Assembly: GCA_946481225.1 (NCBI GenBank)
Contig: CAMLNJ010000137.1
Coordinates: 1 to 7,402, forward strand
Source: an uncultured Verrucomicrobiota bacterium
GTDB lineage: Bacteria > Verrucomicrobiota > Verrucomicrobiae > Opitutales > Opitutaceae
Length of the DNA stretch: 7,402 nt
Direction of reading: 5' to 3'
A program made the position numbers and the translations under genes. Below are positions 1 through 5,784 of this stretch, piece after piece; positions within the stretch are counted from its first letter, which is position 1, and each line of letters opens with the position of its first letter. A model generated the notes under the pieces. It was not told the origin of the DNA, made no database searches, and saw only the letters and a list, made by a program, of their open reading frames with translations.

Positions 1-56
1 GGAGGGCGGACCGCGCGGCGGTTGACACCGGAAACGGGCGCGGGCGGTGTCGGACC

Positions 57-869
57 ATGCGACTGCTGGATGCGCTTTATTCCGTCGGGCCGATCCGCAA
101 GGCGTTGTGGCGCGCGTGGTATGCGTTCCTCACCCGCAAGCTGCGCGACGAGGATGTATTGTTTTTAAACTACGCCTTTGAGACGGAGCCCCCGCTGGGG
201 GTGCCGCTGGCGAAGTCGGAGGAGCGGGATCGGGCCTGCATTCAGCTCTACCACCATGTGGCGACGCAGACGGCGGTGGAGTGGGCCGGGCGGGAGGTGC
301 TGGAGGTGAGCTGCGGGCACGGGGGCGGGGCGTCGTATCTGACGCGGACCTTTCGGCCGGCGCGGTATGTGGGATTGGACCTGAACGCCGCCGGGGTGCG
401 CTTTTGTCGGCGGCGGCACGCGGGGGTGGCCGGGCTGGAGTTTGTGCGGGGGGACGCGGGTGCGCTGCCCTTTGCGGACGGGAGCTTCGACGTGGTGGTG
501 AACGTGGAGGCGTCGCACTGTTATCCGGATTTCGCCCGCTTTCTGGCGGAGGTGGCGCGGGTGTTGCGACCGGGCGGGCGTTTCCTTTACGCGGACTTCC
601 GTTTCGCCGACGGCGGGGCGATCGAGGCGTGGGAGCGGGACTTGGCGGCGGCGCCTTTGCGGTGCGTGGAGCGGCGGGTGATCAACGCGGAGGTGAAGCG
701 CGGAATGGACCTGAACACGGCGCGTTCGCTGGCGTTGATCGATCGGCACCTGCCGCGGTTTATGCGCGGGGCGGGGCGGGATTTCGCGGGCGTGAAAGGC
801 TCGCGGGTTTACGAGGCGCTGGCGGGCGGGACGCTCTCGTATCGATCGTATGCTTTTGTGAAGGAGTGA
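57..869 (+). CDS. SAM-dependent methyltransferase, phthiotriol dimycocerosate O-methyltransferase-like
   Basis: A 270-residue class I methyltransferase. The SAM-binding loop is [11 protein letters not shown] (residues 81-91). It is followed by the acidic ribose-binding strand GLDLN (106-110), GDAGALPF (132-139), the motif IV region [14 protein letters not shown] (144-157) and [13 protein letters not shown]. From memory, the blocks [34 protein letters not shown] and YEALAGG match the mycobacterial phthiotriol/phenolphthiotriol dimycocerosate methyltransferase (Rv2952 family), which O-methylates a long-chain lipid-polyketide diol. By inference this enzyme O-methylates a lipid or polyketide hydroxyl; the real substrate is unknown. 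There is no signal peptide, so it is cytoplasmic or loosely membrane-associated through the basic, aromatic N-terminus (1-30). The first ATG is used; no Shine-Dalgarno sequence precedes it. The upstream neighbour is outside the window. It converges on rpe with three bases between stops. Methyltransferase fold is certain; the exact reaction is not. Confidence 0.9.
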   Translation: MRLLDALYSVGPIRKALWRAWYAFLTRKLRDEDVLFLNYAFETEPPLGVPLAKSEERDRACIQLYHHVATQTAVEWAGREVLEVSCGHGGGASYLTRTFRPARYVGLDLNAAGVRFCRRRHAGVAGLEFVRGDAGALPFADGSFDVVVNVEASHCYPDFARFLAEVARVLRPGGRFLYADFRFADGGAIEAWERDLAAAPLRCVERRVINAEVKRGMDLNTARSLALIDRHLPRFMRGAGRDFAGVKGSRVYEALAGGTLSYRSYAFVKE

Positions 870-876
870 GCCTCAC
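866..876. other. Palindrome holding both convergent stop codons
   Basis: GTGAG-C-CTCAC is an 11-base perfect inverted repeat centred on 871. The methyltransferase stop TGA (867-869) and the rpe stop TGA (873-875 on the minus strand) occupy mirror-image positions. The one-base centre is too tight for a stable hairpin and there is no T tract, so it is not called a terminator. No other terminator-like structure lies between these genes, so their transcripts probably overlap. Confidence 0.6.
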
Positions 877-1541
877 CAAGCCGCGACTTCGCGCGCGAAG
901 GCGGCGCGGTCGGGGGCCTTGAAGAAGGCGGTGCCGGCCACGAAGGTGTCGGCGCCGGCGGCGCGGCACTCGGGGCCGGTCTTGGCGTCGACGCCGCCAT
1001 CGACTTCGAGGCGGAATTTGAGGCCGGCCTCGCGGCGCCAAGCGTCGAGCTGGGCGATCTTGGGCAGCATGTCGCGGCGGAAGGACTGCCCGCCGAAGCC
1101 GGGCTGCACGGTCATCACGAGGAGCAAATCGATTTCGGCGAGGAAGGGCTTGGCGAGCTTGGCGGGGGAGCCGGGGTTGAGCACGAGGCCGGTTTGGCAG
1201 CCGAGTTCGCGGATGCGGGCGAGCAGGGCGCGGTGATCGATGGCAGGCTCGAGGTGGAAGCTGATGAGGTTGGCGCCGGCTTTGGCGAAGGGTTCCACGA
1301 AGACGTGCGGGTTGTCCAACATCAGGTGGACGTCAAAAAAGAGGCCGGGCACCTCGCGGCGGAGTTCGGCGACCATCTGGGGGCCGAAGGTGAGGTTGGG
1401 CACGAAATGGCCGTCCATGATGTCGAGGTGCAGCCAAGGCGCCCCGGCGGCGGCGACTTGGGCGGCGCTGTCGGCCAGTCGGATGTGCTGGCCGGCGAGG
1501 ATGGAGGGAGCGATGAGGGCGGAGTGGACGGGGGCGGACAC
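873..1541 (-). CDS. rpe: Ribulose-phosphate 3-epimerase
   Basis: A 222-residue cytoplasmic TIM-barrel enzyme interconverting D-ribulose 5-phosphate and D-xylulose 5-phosphate in the pentose phosphate pathway; the length is normal for the family. Visible family motifs are APSIL (residues 11-15), HLDIMDGHFVPNLTFGP (38-54), DVHLMLDNP (70-78), MTVQPGFGGQSF (143-154), EVDGGVD (179-185) and the phosphate-binding end VAGTAFF (201-207). Expected metal and acid/base residues are present: H38, D40, H72 and D181, with S13 in the substrate pocket. The start is GTG at 1541; no in-frame start closer to APSIL exists and no Shine-Dalgarno sequence is seen. Transcription is divergent from sufE and convergent with the methyltransferase, so it appears to be a single-gene unit. 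Function is well supported. Confidence 0.97.
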   Translation of the reverse strand: MSAPVHSALIAPSILAGQHIRLADSAAQVAAAGAPWLHLDIMDGHFVPNLTFGPQMVAELRREVPGLFFDVHLMLDNPHVFVEPFAKAGANLISFHLEPAIDHRALLARIRELGCQTGLVLNPGSPAKLAKPFLAEIDLLLVMTVQPGFGGQSFRRDMLPKIAQLDAWRREAGLKFRLEVDGGVDAKTGPECRAAGADTFVAGTAFFKAPDRAAFAREVAAW

Positions 1542-1660
1542 GGCTGAAGACCGTGGAGAAAGGGAGCGGGCGAGGGCAAGGGCGCGAATGGGGTTGGTGT
1601 GGTAGAAAAACGATCATGGCGGACCGGGGTGGCATGCCCTCATCCCTGCCAGTCTGAAGT

Positions 1661-1739
1661 GTGGCATGGGCGTCCCGTTCAAGATCCGGGAGCGGACGGG
1701 CGGGACGCCTGTCCGCCACGGGCAAGATCCCCGTGCCAC
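1661..1739. repeat. 79-base element with terminal inverted repeats (MITE/REP-like)
   Basis: The ends are GTGGCATGGG (1661-1670) and, read from the opposite strand, GTGGCACGGG (1739 back to 1730), so the termini are inverted with one mismatch. Inside are a perfect nine-base stem GGCGTCCCG (1669-1677) with CGGGACGCC (1701-1709), an overlapping alternative stem GCGGAC (1692-1697) with GTCCGC (1711-1716), and a terminal hairpin CACGGG (1717-1722) with CCCGTG (1730-1735). The octamer CAAGATCC occurs twice, at 1680-1687 and 1723-1730. An eight-base palindrome GGCATGCC (1631-1638) sits just outside. The element fills much of the 267-base gap between divergent rpe and sufE. No target-site duplication is evident. 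A mobile or dispersed nature is inferred from structure alone. I see no convincing sigma-70 promoter for either gene in this gap. Confidence 0.5.
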
Positions 1740-1808
1740 GTCGAAGATGGAATGCGGACTGGCGGCGGCGGGTGGGATGGGTTTGGGTGTCTGTTTTACG
1801 ACCTTTCG

Positions 1809-2243
1809 ATGAGCCTGCCCGAGAAACGCCAAGCCCTGATCGACGACCTGACCACGCTGCCCGACGCGGAGGAGCGGTTCATGTATCTGATCGACAAGGC
1901 GAAGAAGTGGAAACCGCTCGACCCGGCGCTGAAAACCGACGCCCGGCTGCTGCCCGGCTGCGTGTCGCGGCTTTGGCTGTATTCGGAGTTTCGCGACGGG
2001 CGCTGCCGGTTCCAGATGGACGCCGACGCGATGATCTCGAAGGGGATAGCGGCGGTGCTTTGCGGTTTTTATTCGGACGAGACGCCGGCGGACATCGTCG
2101 CGACGGAGCCGGATTTCCTCGCCGAGGCGGGGCTCACGCAGGTGCTTTCCGCGAACCGGAGCAACGCGCTCGCCAACCTGCGCCGCCGCATCAAGGCCTA
2201 CGCCGAGGCGTGCCTCGCGGGCGAGGTGACGGCGGCGGGCTGA
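1809..2243 (+). CDS. sufE: SufE family cysteine-desulfurase sulfur acceptor
   Basis: A 144-residue cytoplasmic protein that accepts persulfide sulfur from a SufS-type cysteine desulfurase and passes it on for iron-sulfur cluster assembly. The active-site cysteine is C51 in LLPGCVSRLWLY, the same number as in E. coli SufE. Other family blocks are LPDAEERFMYLID (residues 17-29), the region DADAMISKGIAAVL, and the C-terminal LTQVLSANRSNALANL motif. The length is close to that of E. coli SufE and CsdE. The frame is open upstream to 1599, but that part lies in repeat DNA and does not resemble SufE; the ATG at 1809 gives the usual N-terminus, without a visible Shine-Dalgarno sequence. No sufS or sufBCD lies nearby, so this is a stand-alone copy within the window. 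SufE and CsdE cannot be separated by eye. Confidence 0.95.
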   Translation: MSLPEKRQALIDDLTTLPDAEERFMYLIDKAKKWKPLDPALKTDARLLPGCVSRLWLYSEFRDGRCRFQMDADAMISKGIAAVLCGFYSDETPADIVATEPDFLAEAGLTQVLSANRSNALANLRRRIKAYAEACLAGEVTAAG

Positions 2244-2261
2244 GGCAAAACCGAGGAGCGG

Positions 2262-2316
2262 GCCTCGATGCGGCGAGGCGCGGGAAAGCCTTCTTGGCGG
2301 AGCTTGTTCGTCCGCC
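2262..2316 (+). other. Two hairpins between sufE and the exported protein gene
   Basis: The first stem is GCCTCG (2262-2267) with CGAGGC (2274-2279) and a six-base loop. The second is GGCGGA (2296-2301) with TCCGCC (2311-2316) and a nine-base loop, with some further imperfect pairing outward. Neither is followed by a T run, so intrinsic termination is doubtful. They may belong to the dispersed hairpin repeats seen elsewhere in the window or form a leader structure for the gene at 2330. No role can be assigned. Confidence 0.35.
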
Positions 2317-2329
2317 TAGGACTCAACCC

Positions 2330-3046
2330 ATGCCCTTTTTCATGCGAGTTCCGGTGCTTTGCGCGGTTACGTTCCTGTCCGCAGGTTTCGCCGTGCGGGC
2401 GGCCGAGGTGGAGAAAGGCGCCCCGCCGGCGGTGGTGTGCTTTGCCGGAGGCGACAACGTGGCCTCGGCGGTGAGCGTGCGGGTGCCGGCGGAGCTTCTG
2501 GCGCTCGAGCTTTCGTTTTCGAGCGACAAGGAGAAGATGGTGGATCGCTTGCAGTCGTTGGAGGACGCCGAGGCCGCCTTGCGGACCGCGGCCAGGAAGG
2601 CGGGGTTGGAACTGCGGGCGGCGGCCGCCCCCCAAGTCGGCGCGGGATATGGCAAGGTGGGGTCGTCGATCAGCTATATTTTGGGCGAGGGAGGGGCGGT
2701 CAGCGGAAATTATATTCTGCTGGCGCGCCTGGATGCGTCGACGGAGAGCTTGTTTCCGGTGGCGGCGCGACTGCACGCCGCGGCCACCTCGCTGAAGTTG
2801 CCCAAGGACATCTCGCTGAAACTCGGGACGCAGCGTTTGGCGCTGTTTGATGCGGAAACGCGACGGGATGCGCTTCGAGTGCGCATCGCCGAGCACTTGA
2901 AGCGGGATCGCACGATCGTGCTGGCGGGGGCGGCCGCGCCTGAATTGCGGTTGAGCGGGCTCGACGGCCCTTTGCAACTCACGCAGGTCGGCGAACGCGA
3001 ACTGGCCGTGTGGCTGCCGTTCAAGGCGAACTACAGCGGCGATTGA
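2330..3046 (+). CDS. Exported protein of unknown function, weakly SIMPL-like
   Basis: A 238-residue protein I do not firmly recognise. It begins with a signal peptide: hydrophobic residues 5-21 and a likely cleavage near AVRAA-EV (about residue 25), so it is probably periplasmic. The mature part has a beta-strand-like segment (about 48-62, VSVRVPAELLALELSF), a predicted helical stretch (about 65-95), a Gly/Ser-rich loop (103-126), a strand (NYILLARLD, 128-135) and a further helix/strand alternation ending AVWLPFKANY. This order loosely recalls SIMPL (DUF541) proteins, but no diagnostic motif is visible and the link is a guess. ATG 2330 is used; ATG 2342 is in frame and would give a shorter, equally good signal peptide. 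It follows sufE after 86 bases and may or may not be co-transcribed. It converges on the DUF2059 gene. Confidence 0.75.
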   Translation: MPFFMRVPVLCAVTFLSAGFAVRAAEVEKGAPPAVVCFAGGDNVASAVSVRVPAELLALELSFSSDKEKMVDRLQSLEDAEAALRTAARKAGLELRAAAAPQVGAGYGKVGSSISYILGEGGAVSGNYILLARLDASTESLFPVAARLHAAATSLKLPKDISLKLGTQRLALFDAETRRDALRVRIAEHLKRDRTIVLAGAAAPELRLSGLDGPLQLTQVGERELAVWLPFKANYSGD

Positions 3047-3048
3047 GG

Positions 3049-3085
3049 CGTGGTAGCCGGCAGGCCCGGCCTGCCGGGTGCCGTG
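3049..3085. repeat. GTAGCC-headed hairpin repeat
   Basis: The core is a perfect nine-base stem CCGGCAGGC (3057-3065) with GCCTGCCGG (3069-3077) and a three-base loop. With one mismatch and some G-T pairs it extends outward to about 3049-3085. It starts three bases after the stop of the exported protein gene. The GTAGCC box (3053-3058) overlapping the stem foot is also present in the hairpin at 5785-5809, suggesting one repeat family. It could stabilise the 3' end of the mRNA or aid termination. Confidence 0.6.
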
Positions 3086-3101
3086 ATTTTCCACCAGCCG
3101 A

Positions 3102-3122
3102 AACCCGCGATAATCGCGGGTT
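3102..3122. terminator. Likely bidirectional intrinsic terminator
   Basis: AACCCGCGAT (3102-3111) and ATCGCGGGTT (3113-3122) form a perfect ten-base inverted repeat around 3112; in RNA the stem would close as GCGA-TAA-TCGC. It lies between the convergent genes ending at 3046 and 3147. The minus strand continues with TTT and the plus strand with only TT, so the U tracts are weak. Position and stem quality support termination in both directions. Confidence 0.6.
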
Positions 3123-3146
3123 CCGGGTTCAAAGGGAGCGTTTGCT

Positions 3147-3920
3147 TCAGGGCGCGGCGGGAGTCGGCGCAGGGGCCGTCTTCGCGGCTTTGGCGGCGGC
3201 GTCGGCCTTCATCCGCTCCTGGGTCATGGCCTGGATCTTGGGCATGGCCTTCATCATGCGCGGCATCATGAGCTCGGTGATCCGGCTCTGGAGCTGGGGC
3301 TGTTTGTCCAAGGTGGCTTGGCCGACGGGCGTGGAGTAGAAAGCGGTCTGGGCGCGGAGCTCGTCGACGGTGTAGATCTCGGCCATCGCCTTCGCCATGT
3401 CCTGGCGCATGCCGGGGAGGTCCATCTCGTCGAGCATGACCTTCATCATCTTCGCCTGAAACTCGGCCATGCGGGTCTTGTCGGCGTCCGACATGTCGCG
3501 ACCGCCCATCTGGCTCATGGCCTTGGCCATGGCCTTTTGCTGCGCCTCGATCGTCTTCGCGATCATGTCCTCGAAGTGCATCTTTTCGAGCAACGCGTTC
3601 GCTTCATCGGCGGTGGCTCGGCTTTCGCCGGCTTTGATGCGCGCGGTCTCGAGACCGATCTCGCGGGTGCCTCCGTCGCGGCTGACGACGAGAACCTGGC
3701 GGTCGGCGTCGAAGGACTCGAGTTTCCAGCCATCGTAGCTCTGGCCGAGTTTCGCCCAGGTGGCGGTGCCGGTGACATCGGCGAGGCAGAAGAGGTTGCC
3801 GGAGCCGTCCAAAAGCACGCCGCGGAGAAGCGGGAGCTCTTTCTCGGCGGCGTGGAGCGAGCCGAGACAAAGCGTCAGTGCGAGGGCGGCGAGGGCAAGG
3901 GGGCGGCGAGGGAGCGACAT
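3147..3920 (-). CDS. Exported methionine-rich DUF2059 domain protein
   Basis: A 257-residue protein with a signal peptide (basic SLPRRP, hydrophobic 8-22, cleavage near LHAA-EK), so it is likely periplasmic. Residues 31-95 form a small beta-rich region (LLRGVLLDGSG, TWAKLGQSYDGW, SRDGGTREIGL) resembling the short beta domains of secretion or pilus periplasmic proteins. Residues about 104-225 match DUF2059 (PF09832), with the typical AEIYTVDELRAQTAFYSTPVGQ (180-201). The function of DUF2059 is not established. The tail (238-257) is a low-complexity Ala/Pro/Lys stretch. The protein is striking for 21 methionines between residues 114 and 237, often paired (MM at 158, 218 and 222). It lies 45 bases downstream of the copper-binding protein gene on the same strand, which makes Cu(I) binding by the Met residues a reasonable but untested idea. 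No Shine-Dalgarno sequence precedes the ATG. Confidence 0.88.
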   Translation of the reverse strand: MSLPRRPLALAALALTLCLGSLHAAEKELPLLRGVLLDGSGNLFCLADVTGTATWAKLGQSYDGWKLESFDADRQVLVVSRDGGTREIGLETARIKAGESRATADEANALLEKMHFEDMIAKTIEAQQKAMAKAMSQMGGRDMSDADKTRMAEFQAKMMKVMLDEMDLPGMRQDMAKAMAEIYTVDELRAQTAFYSTPVGQATLDKQPQLQSRITELMMPRMMKAMPKIQAMTQERMKADAAAKAAKTAPAPTPAAP

Positions 3921-3942
3921 GGCGATCGGGGTTGGAATAAAA

Positions 3943-3951
3943 GGGGGGGGG
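3943..3951. repeat. G9/C9 homopolymer run
   Basis: Nine consecutive G on the plus strand, read as C9 followed by TTTTATT in the minus-strand transcript, 22 bases before the ATG of the DUF2059 gene. It lies in the 45-base gap after the copper-binding gene. Runs of this length are prone to slippage and could vary leader length; they are also a common site of sequencing error. Confidence 0.8.
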
Positions 3952-3965
3952 CGACGGGCGGCGCG

Positions 3966-4349
3966 CTATTCGGAGGCGGGCGCGGGCTGGAGGTCGAGCA
4001 ACCACCAGCCGTCCGGCTTTTGGACCAAGGTGCCGGTGATGGCTTGGTCTTTTTTCGCGGCGGCGAGCGTGGCGGCGTCGACCTTGAGTAGCATGGTCAT
4101 CGCTTTCATCACGCCGGGGATCTCTTCGTGCTTCACCAGCAGGGCGGATTTTTCGGTGAGCACGGCTATGACGACGCCTTTGAGCGGATGACCGCGAGTC
4201 GCCTCGGGGCTCGCGGCGGAGCTCGTGTCGCCGGAAACGGCGGGAGCGGCCGGAGTCTTTTCGTCGTGTCCGGAGCAGCAGGCGGCTTCGCCGCGCGAGA
4301 CCAAGGGGGCGGCTAGAGACAGGAGGACGAGCAAGAGAGCAAATTTCAT
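3966..4349 (-). CDS. CusF-like periplasmic copper-binding protein
   Basis: A 127-residue exported protein: signal peptide MKFALLLVLLSLAAPLVSRGEA, then a short linker beginning ACCSGHDEK, then a CusF/PF11604-type small beta-barrel. The metal site is recognisable in LLVKHEEIPGVMKAMTMLLKV: a histidine, then the MTM pair, as in CusF where H36, M47 and M49 bind Cu(I). The tryptophan of CusF (W44), which caps the copper, is not at the equivalent place. The barrel ends with ITGTLVQKPDGWWLLDLQP. By family it binds Cu(I)/Ag(I) in the periplasm for resistance or delivery. The Cys-Cys-x-x-His near the mature N-terminus may add a second metal site. ATG 4349 is preferred over the in-frame GTG at 4364 because it starts a clean signal peptide. 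No efflux pump or SCO gene is in the window. Probably co-transcribed with the DUF2059 gene downstream. Confidence 0.87.
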   Translation of the reverse strand: MKFALLLVLLSLAAPLVSRGEAACCSGHDEKTPAAPAVSGDTSSAASPEATRGHPLKGVVIAVLTEKSALLVKHEEIPGVMKAMTMLLKVDAATLAAAKKDQAITGTLVQKPDGWWLLDLQPAPASE

Positions 4350-4414
4350 GGCCGATGTATCCACTTGAGCGGGAACCGGGAGCGAGGTCGAGCCGCGCCT
4401 GAGGGCGCCGGACT

Positions 4415-4443
4415 ATTATCACGGAAACGATTTCCCCTAAGAA
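4415..4443 (-). promoter_or_regulatory. Possible promoter for the copper-binding/DUF2059 pair
   Basis: On the minus strand, GATAAT (4420-4415) matches five of six bases of the -10 consensus. It is preceded at 17 bases by TTCTTA (4443-4438), a weak -35 with three of six matches. The -10 box is 65 bases before the ATG at 4349. The palindrome at 4423-4435 falls in the spacer, where a bound repressor would block polymerase. The plus strand also reads TATTAT at 4414-4419 but has no matching -35. Confidence 0.3.
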
Positions 4444-4492
4444 GAGGCACCTGCGCAGCGTGACTAGGTATCGTTTTCCAGGGGCGTTTTCC
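4423..4492. promoter_or_regulatory. Operator-like boxes in the divergent control region
   Basis: The 130-base gap between the divergent copper-binding and GH43 genes holds a 13-base inverted repeat, GGAAA-CGA-TTTCC (4423-4435), and two exact direct copies of CGTTTTCC at 4472-4479 and 4485-4492, 13 bases apart. The stretch ATCGTTTTCC (4470-4479) is also a near inverted copy of GGAAACGAT (4423-4431). AAACG/CGTTT half-sites around a CG step are typical of LacI/GalR-family operators, which often control sugar-use genes. No regulator gene is in the window and the assignment is inference. Confidence 0.4.
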
Positions 4493-4494
4493 GC

Positions 4495-5700
4495 ATGGCC
4501 AGGCCCCGGAGTTTTACGGATGCACACCTCATGCCCGATACCGTCTCTAAGCGCGGTGAAAAGCGCAGGCGACCGATTCGAGGCCTCTTCCTTCTCCTCA
4601 TGATCTCCCTTGGCCTGGGCGGCGCGGCGTCGACCGCGTTTGCCGAATCTCCCGCCGTGACCGGGGCTCGCCCCGCCGGCTTTGGTCTGTTTCAGAACCC
4701 GCTGCTCCGGCCGCCGGCGCAGGACCCCCAGGTGACGTATCATCGCGACCACTACTATTACTGCGAGTCCTCGCCGCAGGGGGTGTTTCTTCGCGTGGCG
4801 ACCGACTTGGCGGGCCTCGCCCGGGCGCCGGCGCGGCGGGTGTGGACGCCGGAGGCGCGCGGGCCGGTGTCGAAAAACATCTGGGCGCCGGAGCTGCACA
4901 TCCTCGAAGGTCGGGCCTACATCTATGTGGCGGCCGACGACGGGGACAACGCGAAGCACCGGATGGGCGTGCTGGCGGCCGAAACGGACGACGTCGCGGG
5001 ACCCTACCGGCTGGTCTCGGTGCTCGACACGGGCGGCTGGGCGATCGACGGGACGGTGCTGACGCTCGACGGTGGGCGGCGTTATTTCATCTGGTCGGGC
5101 TGGCCGGGAAAAAAGGACGGGCGGCAGAATCTCTACGTCGCCACGATGAAGAGCCCGACGGAGCTCGCCGGCTCGCGTGTGCTGATCAAGCAGCCGGACC
5201 GGCCCTGGGAGCGGCGGGCGATGCCGATTTGCGAAGGGCCGCAGATTTTGCGGCGTGGCGGGAAAACATTCCTGATCTATTCGGCGAGCGGGTCGTGGAC
5301 CGCGGATTACTGTCTTGGCATGCTCGTGCTCGAGGGTGGCGATCCGATGCAGGCGGCCCACTGGCGGCCGGCGGGGCAGGTGTTTGCGCGCAACGCTTTC
5401 GCCTGCGGCGTGGGGCATTGCGGCTTCGTGAGTTCGCCGGACGGGCGCGAGGACTGGCTGGTGTATCACGCCAAAACGGTGTCGCGCGATGGATGGGGCG
5501 ACCGCGAGGTGCGGGCGCAGCCGTTTACCTGGGACGCGCGCGGCTGGCCGGTGTTCGGAGAGCCGGTGGATCCGCGGTCGCCGGTGACGCATCCGGCGTC
5601 GGCGCAGGTGGAGGTGCCGGCGGTTGAGCGGACCGGAGAGGCGTCGAGCACGATGGCGGGCGCGACTGTGTCCGATGCGGTTGCGCAGATGGCTGATTGA
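4495..5700 (+). CDS. Exported glycoside hydrolase family 43 enzyme (probable arabinofuranosidase)
   Basis: A 401-residue enzyme with a five-bladed beta-propeller GH43 domain (about residues 64-365). The three catalytic acids expected for this inverting family are visible: base D77 in PPAQDPQVTYH, pKa-modulating D185 in GWAIDGTV, and acid E247 in ICEGPQIL. H308 in GVGHCGFVSSPDG occupies the site of the conserved histidine near the propeller centre. Motifs NIWAPELH (128-135), YIYVAADDG (142-150), WSGWPGK and YSASGSWTADYCLG resemble the GH43 group containing exo-acting alpha-L-arabinofuranosidases or arabinanases; the exact linkage is unknown. A signal peptide (basic KRGEKRRR, hydrophobic LFLLLMISLGLG, cleavage near AFA-ES at 50) exports it. 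ATG 4531 (residue 13) would give a more usual signal peptide and is an alternative start. About 20 C-terminal residues have no family match. It converges on a double esterase gene, suggesting shared work on decorated hemicellulose. Confidence 0.92.
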   Translation: MARPRSFTDAHLMPDTVSKRGEKRRRPIRGLFLLLMISLGLGGAASTAFAESPAVTGARPAGFGLFQNPLLRPPAQDPQVTYHRDHYYYCESSPQGVFLRVATDLAGLARAPARRVWTPEARGPVSKNIWAPELHILEGRAYIYVAADDGDNAKHRMGVLAAETDDVAGPYRLVSVLDTGGWAIDGTVLTLDGGRRYFIWSGWPGKKDGRQNLYVATMKSPTELAGSRVLIKQPDRPWERRAMPICEGPQILRRGGKTFLIYSASGSWTADYCLGMLVLEGGDPMQAAHWRPAGQVFARNAFACGVGHCGFVSSPDGREDWLVYHAKTVSRDGWGDREVRAQPFTWDARGWPVFGEPVDPRSPVTHPASAQVEVPAVERTGEASSTMAGATVSDAVAQMAD

Positions 5701-5710
5701 GCTCGCGGGG

Positions 5711-5783
5711 CGGCGTTTCGCCGAAGGCTGTTTGGATCGGCTCGACTCGTGTTGTGGCCGGGCCCGTCCTTGGGCGCGGACGG
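5711..5783 (+). other. Two short stem-loops downstream of the GH43 gene
   Basis: CGGCG-TTT-CGCCG (5711-5723) begins ten bases after the GH43 stop. CCGTCC (5764-5769) pairs with GGACGG (5778-5783) across an eight-base loop. Neither has a following T run. Together with the stronger hairpin at 5785-5804 they make the 105-base gap between convergent genes highly structured and may jointly end or protect the two transcripts. Confidence 0.4.
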
Positions 5784-5784
5784 A

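Noticed and set aside
2..25. Possible last codons of an upstream gene ending TGA at 23-25
   Set aside because: Only seven codons are visible, too few to tell coding from chance, although an upstream gene ending here would fit an operon.
22..27. TTGACA resembling a -35 box before the methyltransferase gene
   Set aside because: No acceptable -10 box lies 16-18 bases downstream (45-50 reads CGGTGT).
1599..1808. Possible 70-residue N-terminal extension of SufE
   Set aside because: The added sequence is encoded by the inverted-repeat element and has no SufE similarity; the start at 1809 gives the normal length and places the active cysteine at 51.
3113..3134. GGTTCAAA resembling a tRNA T-loop
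   Set aside because: The surrounding bases do not form a cloverleaf; the sequence belongs to the terminator-like inverted repeat and its flank.
3318..4091. A 257-codon open frame on the plus strand opposite the DUF2059 gene
   Set aside because: The opposite strand encodes a clear signal peptide and DUF2059 domain; this frame has neither motif nor plausible start.
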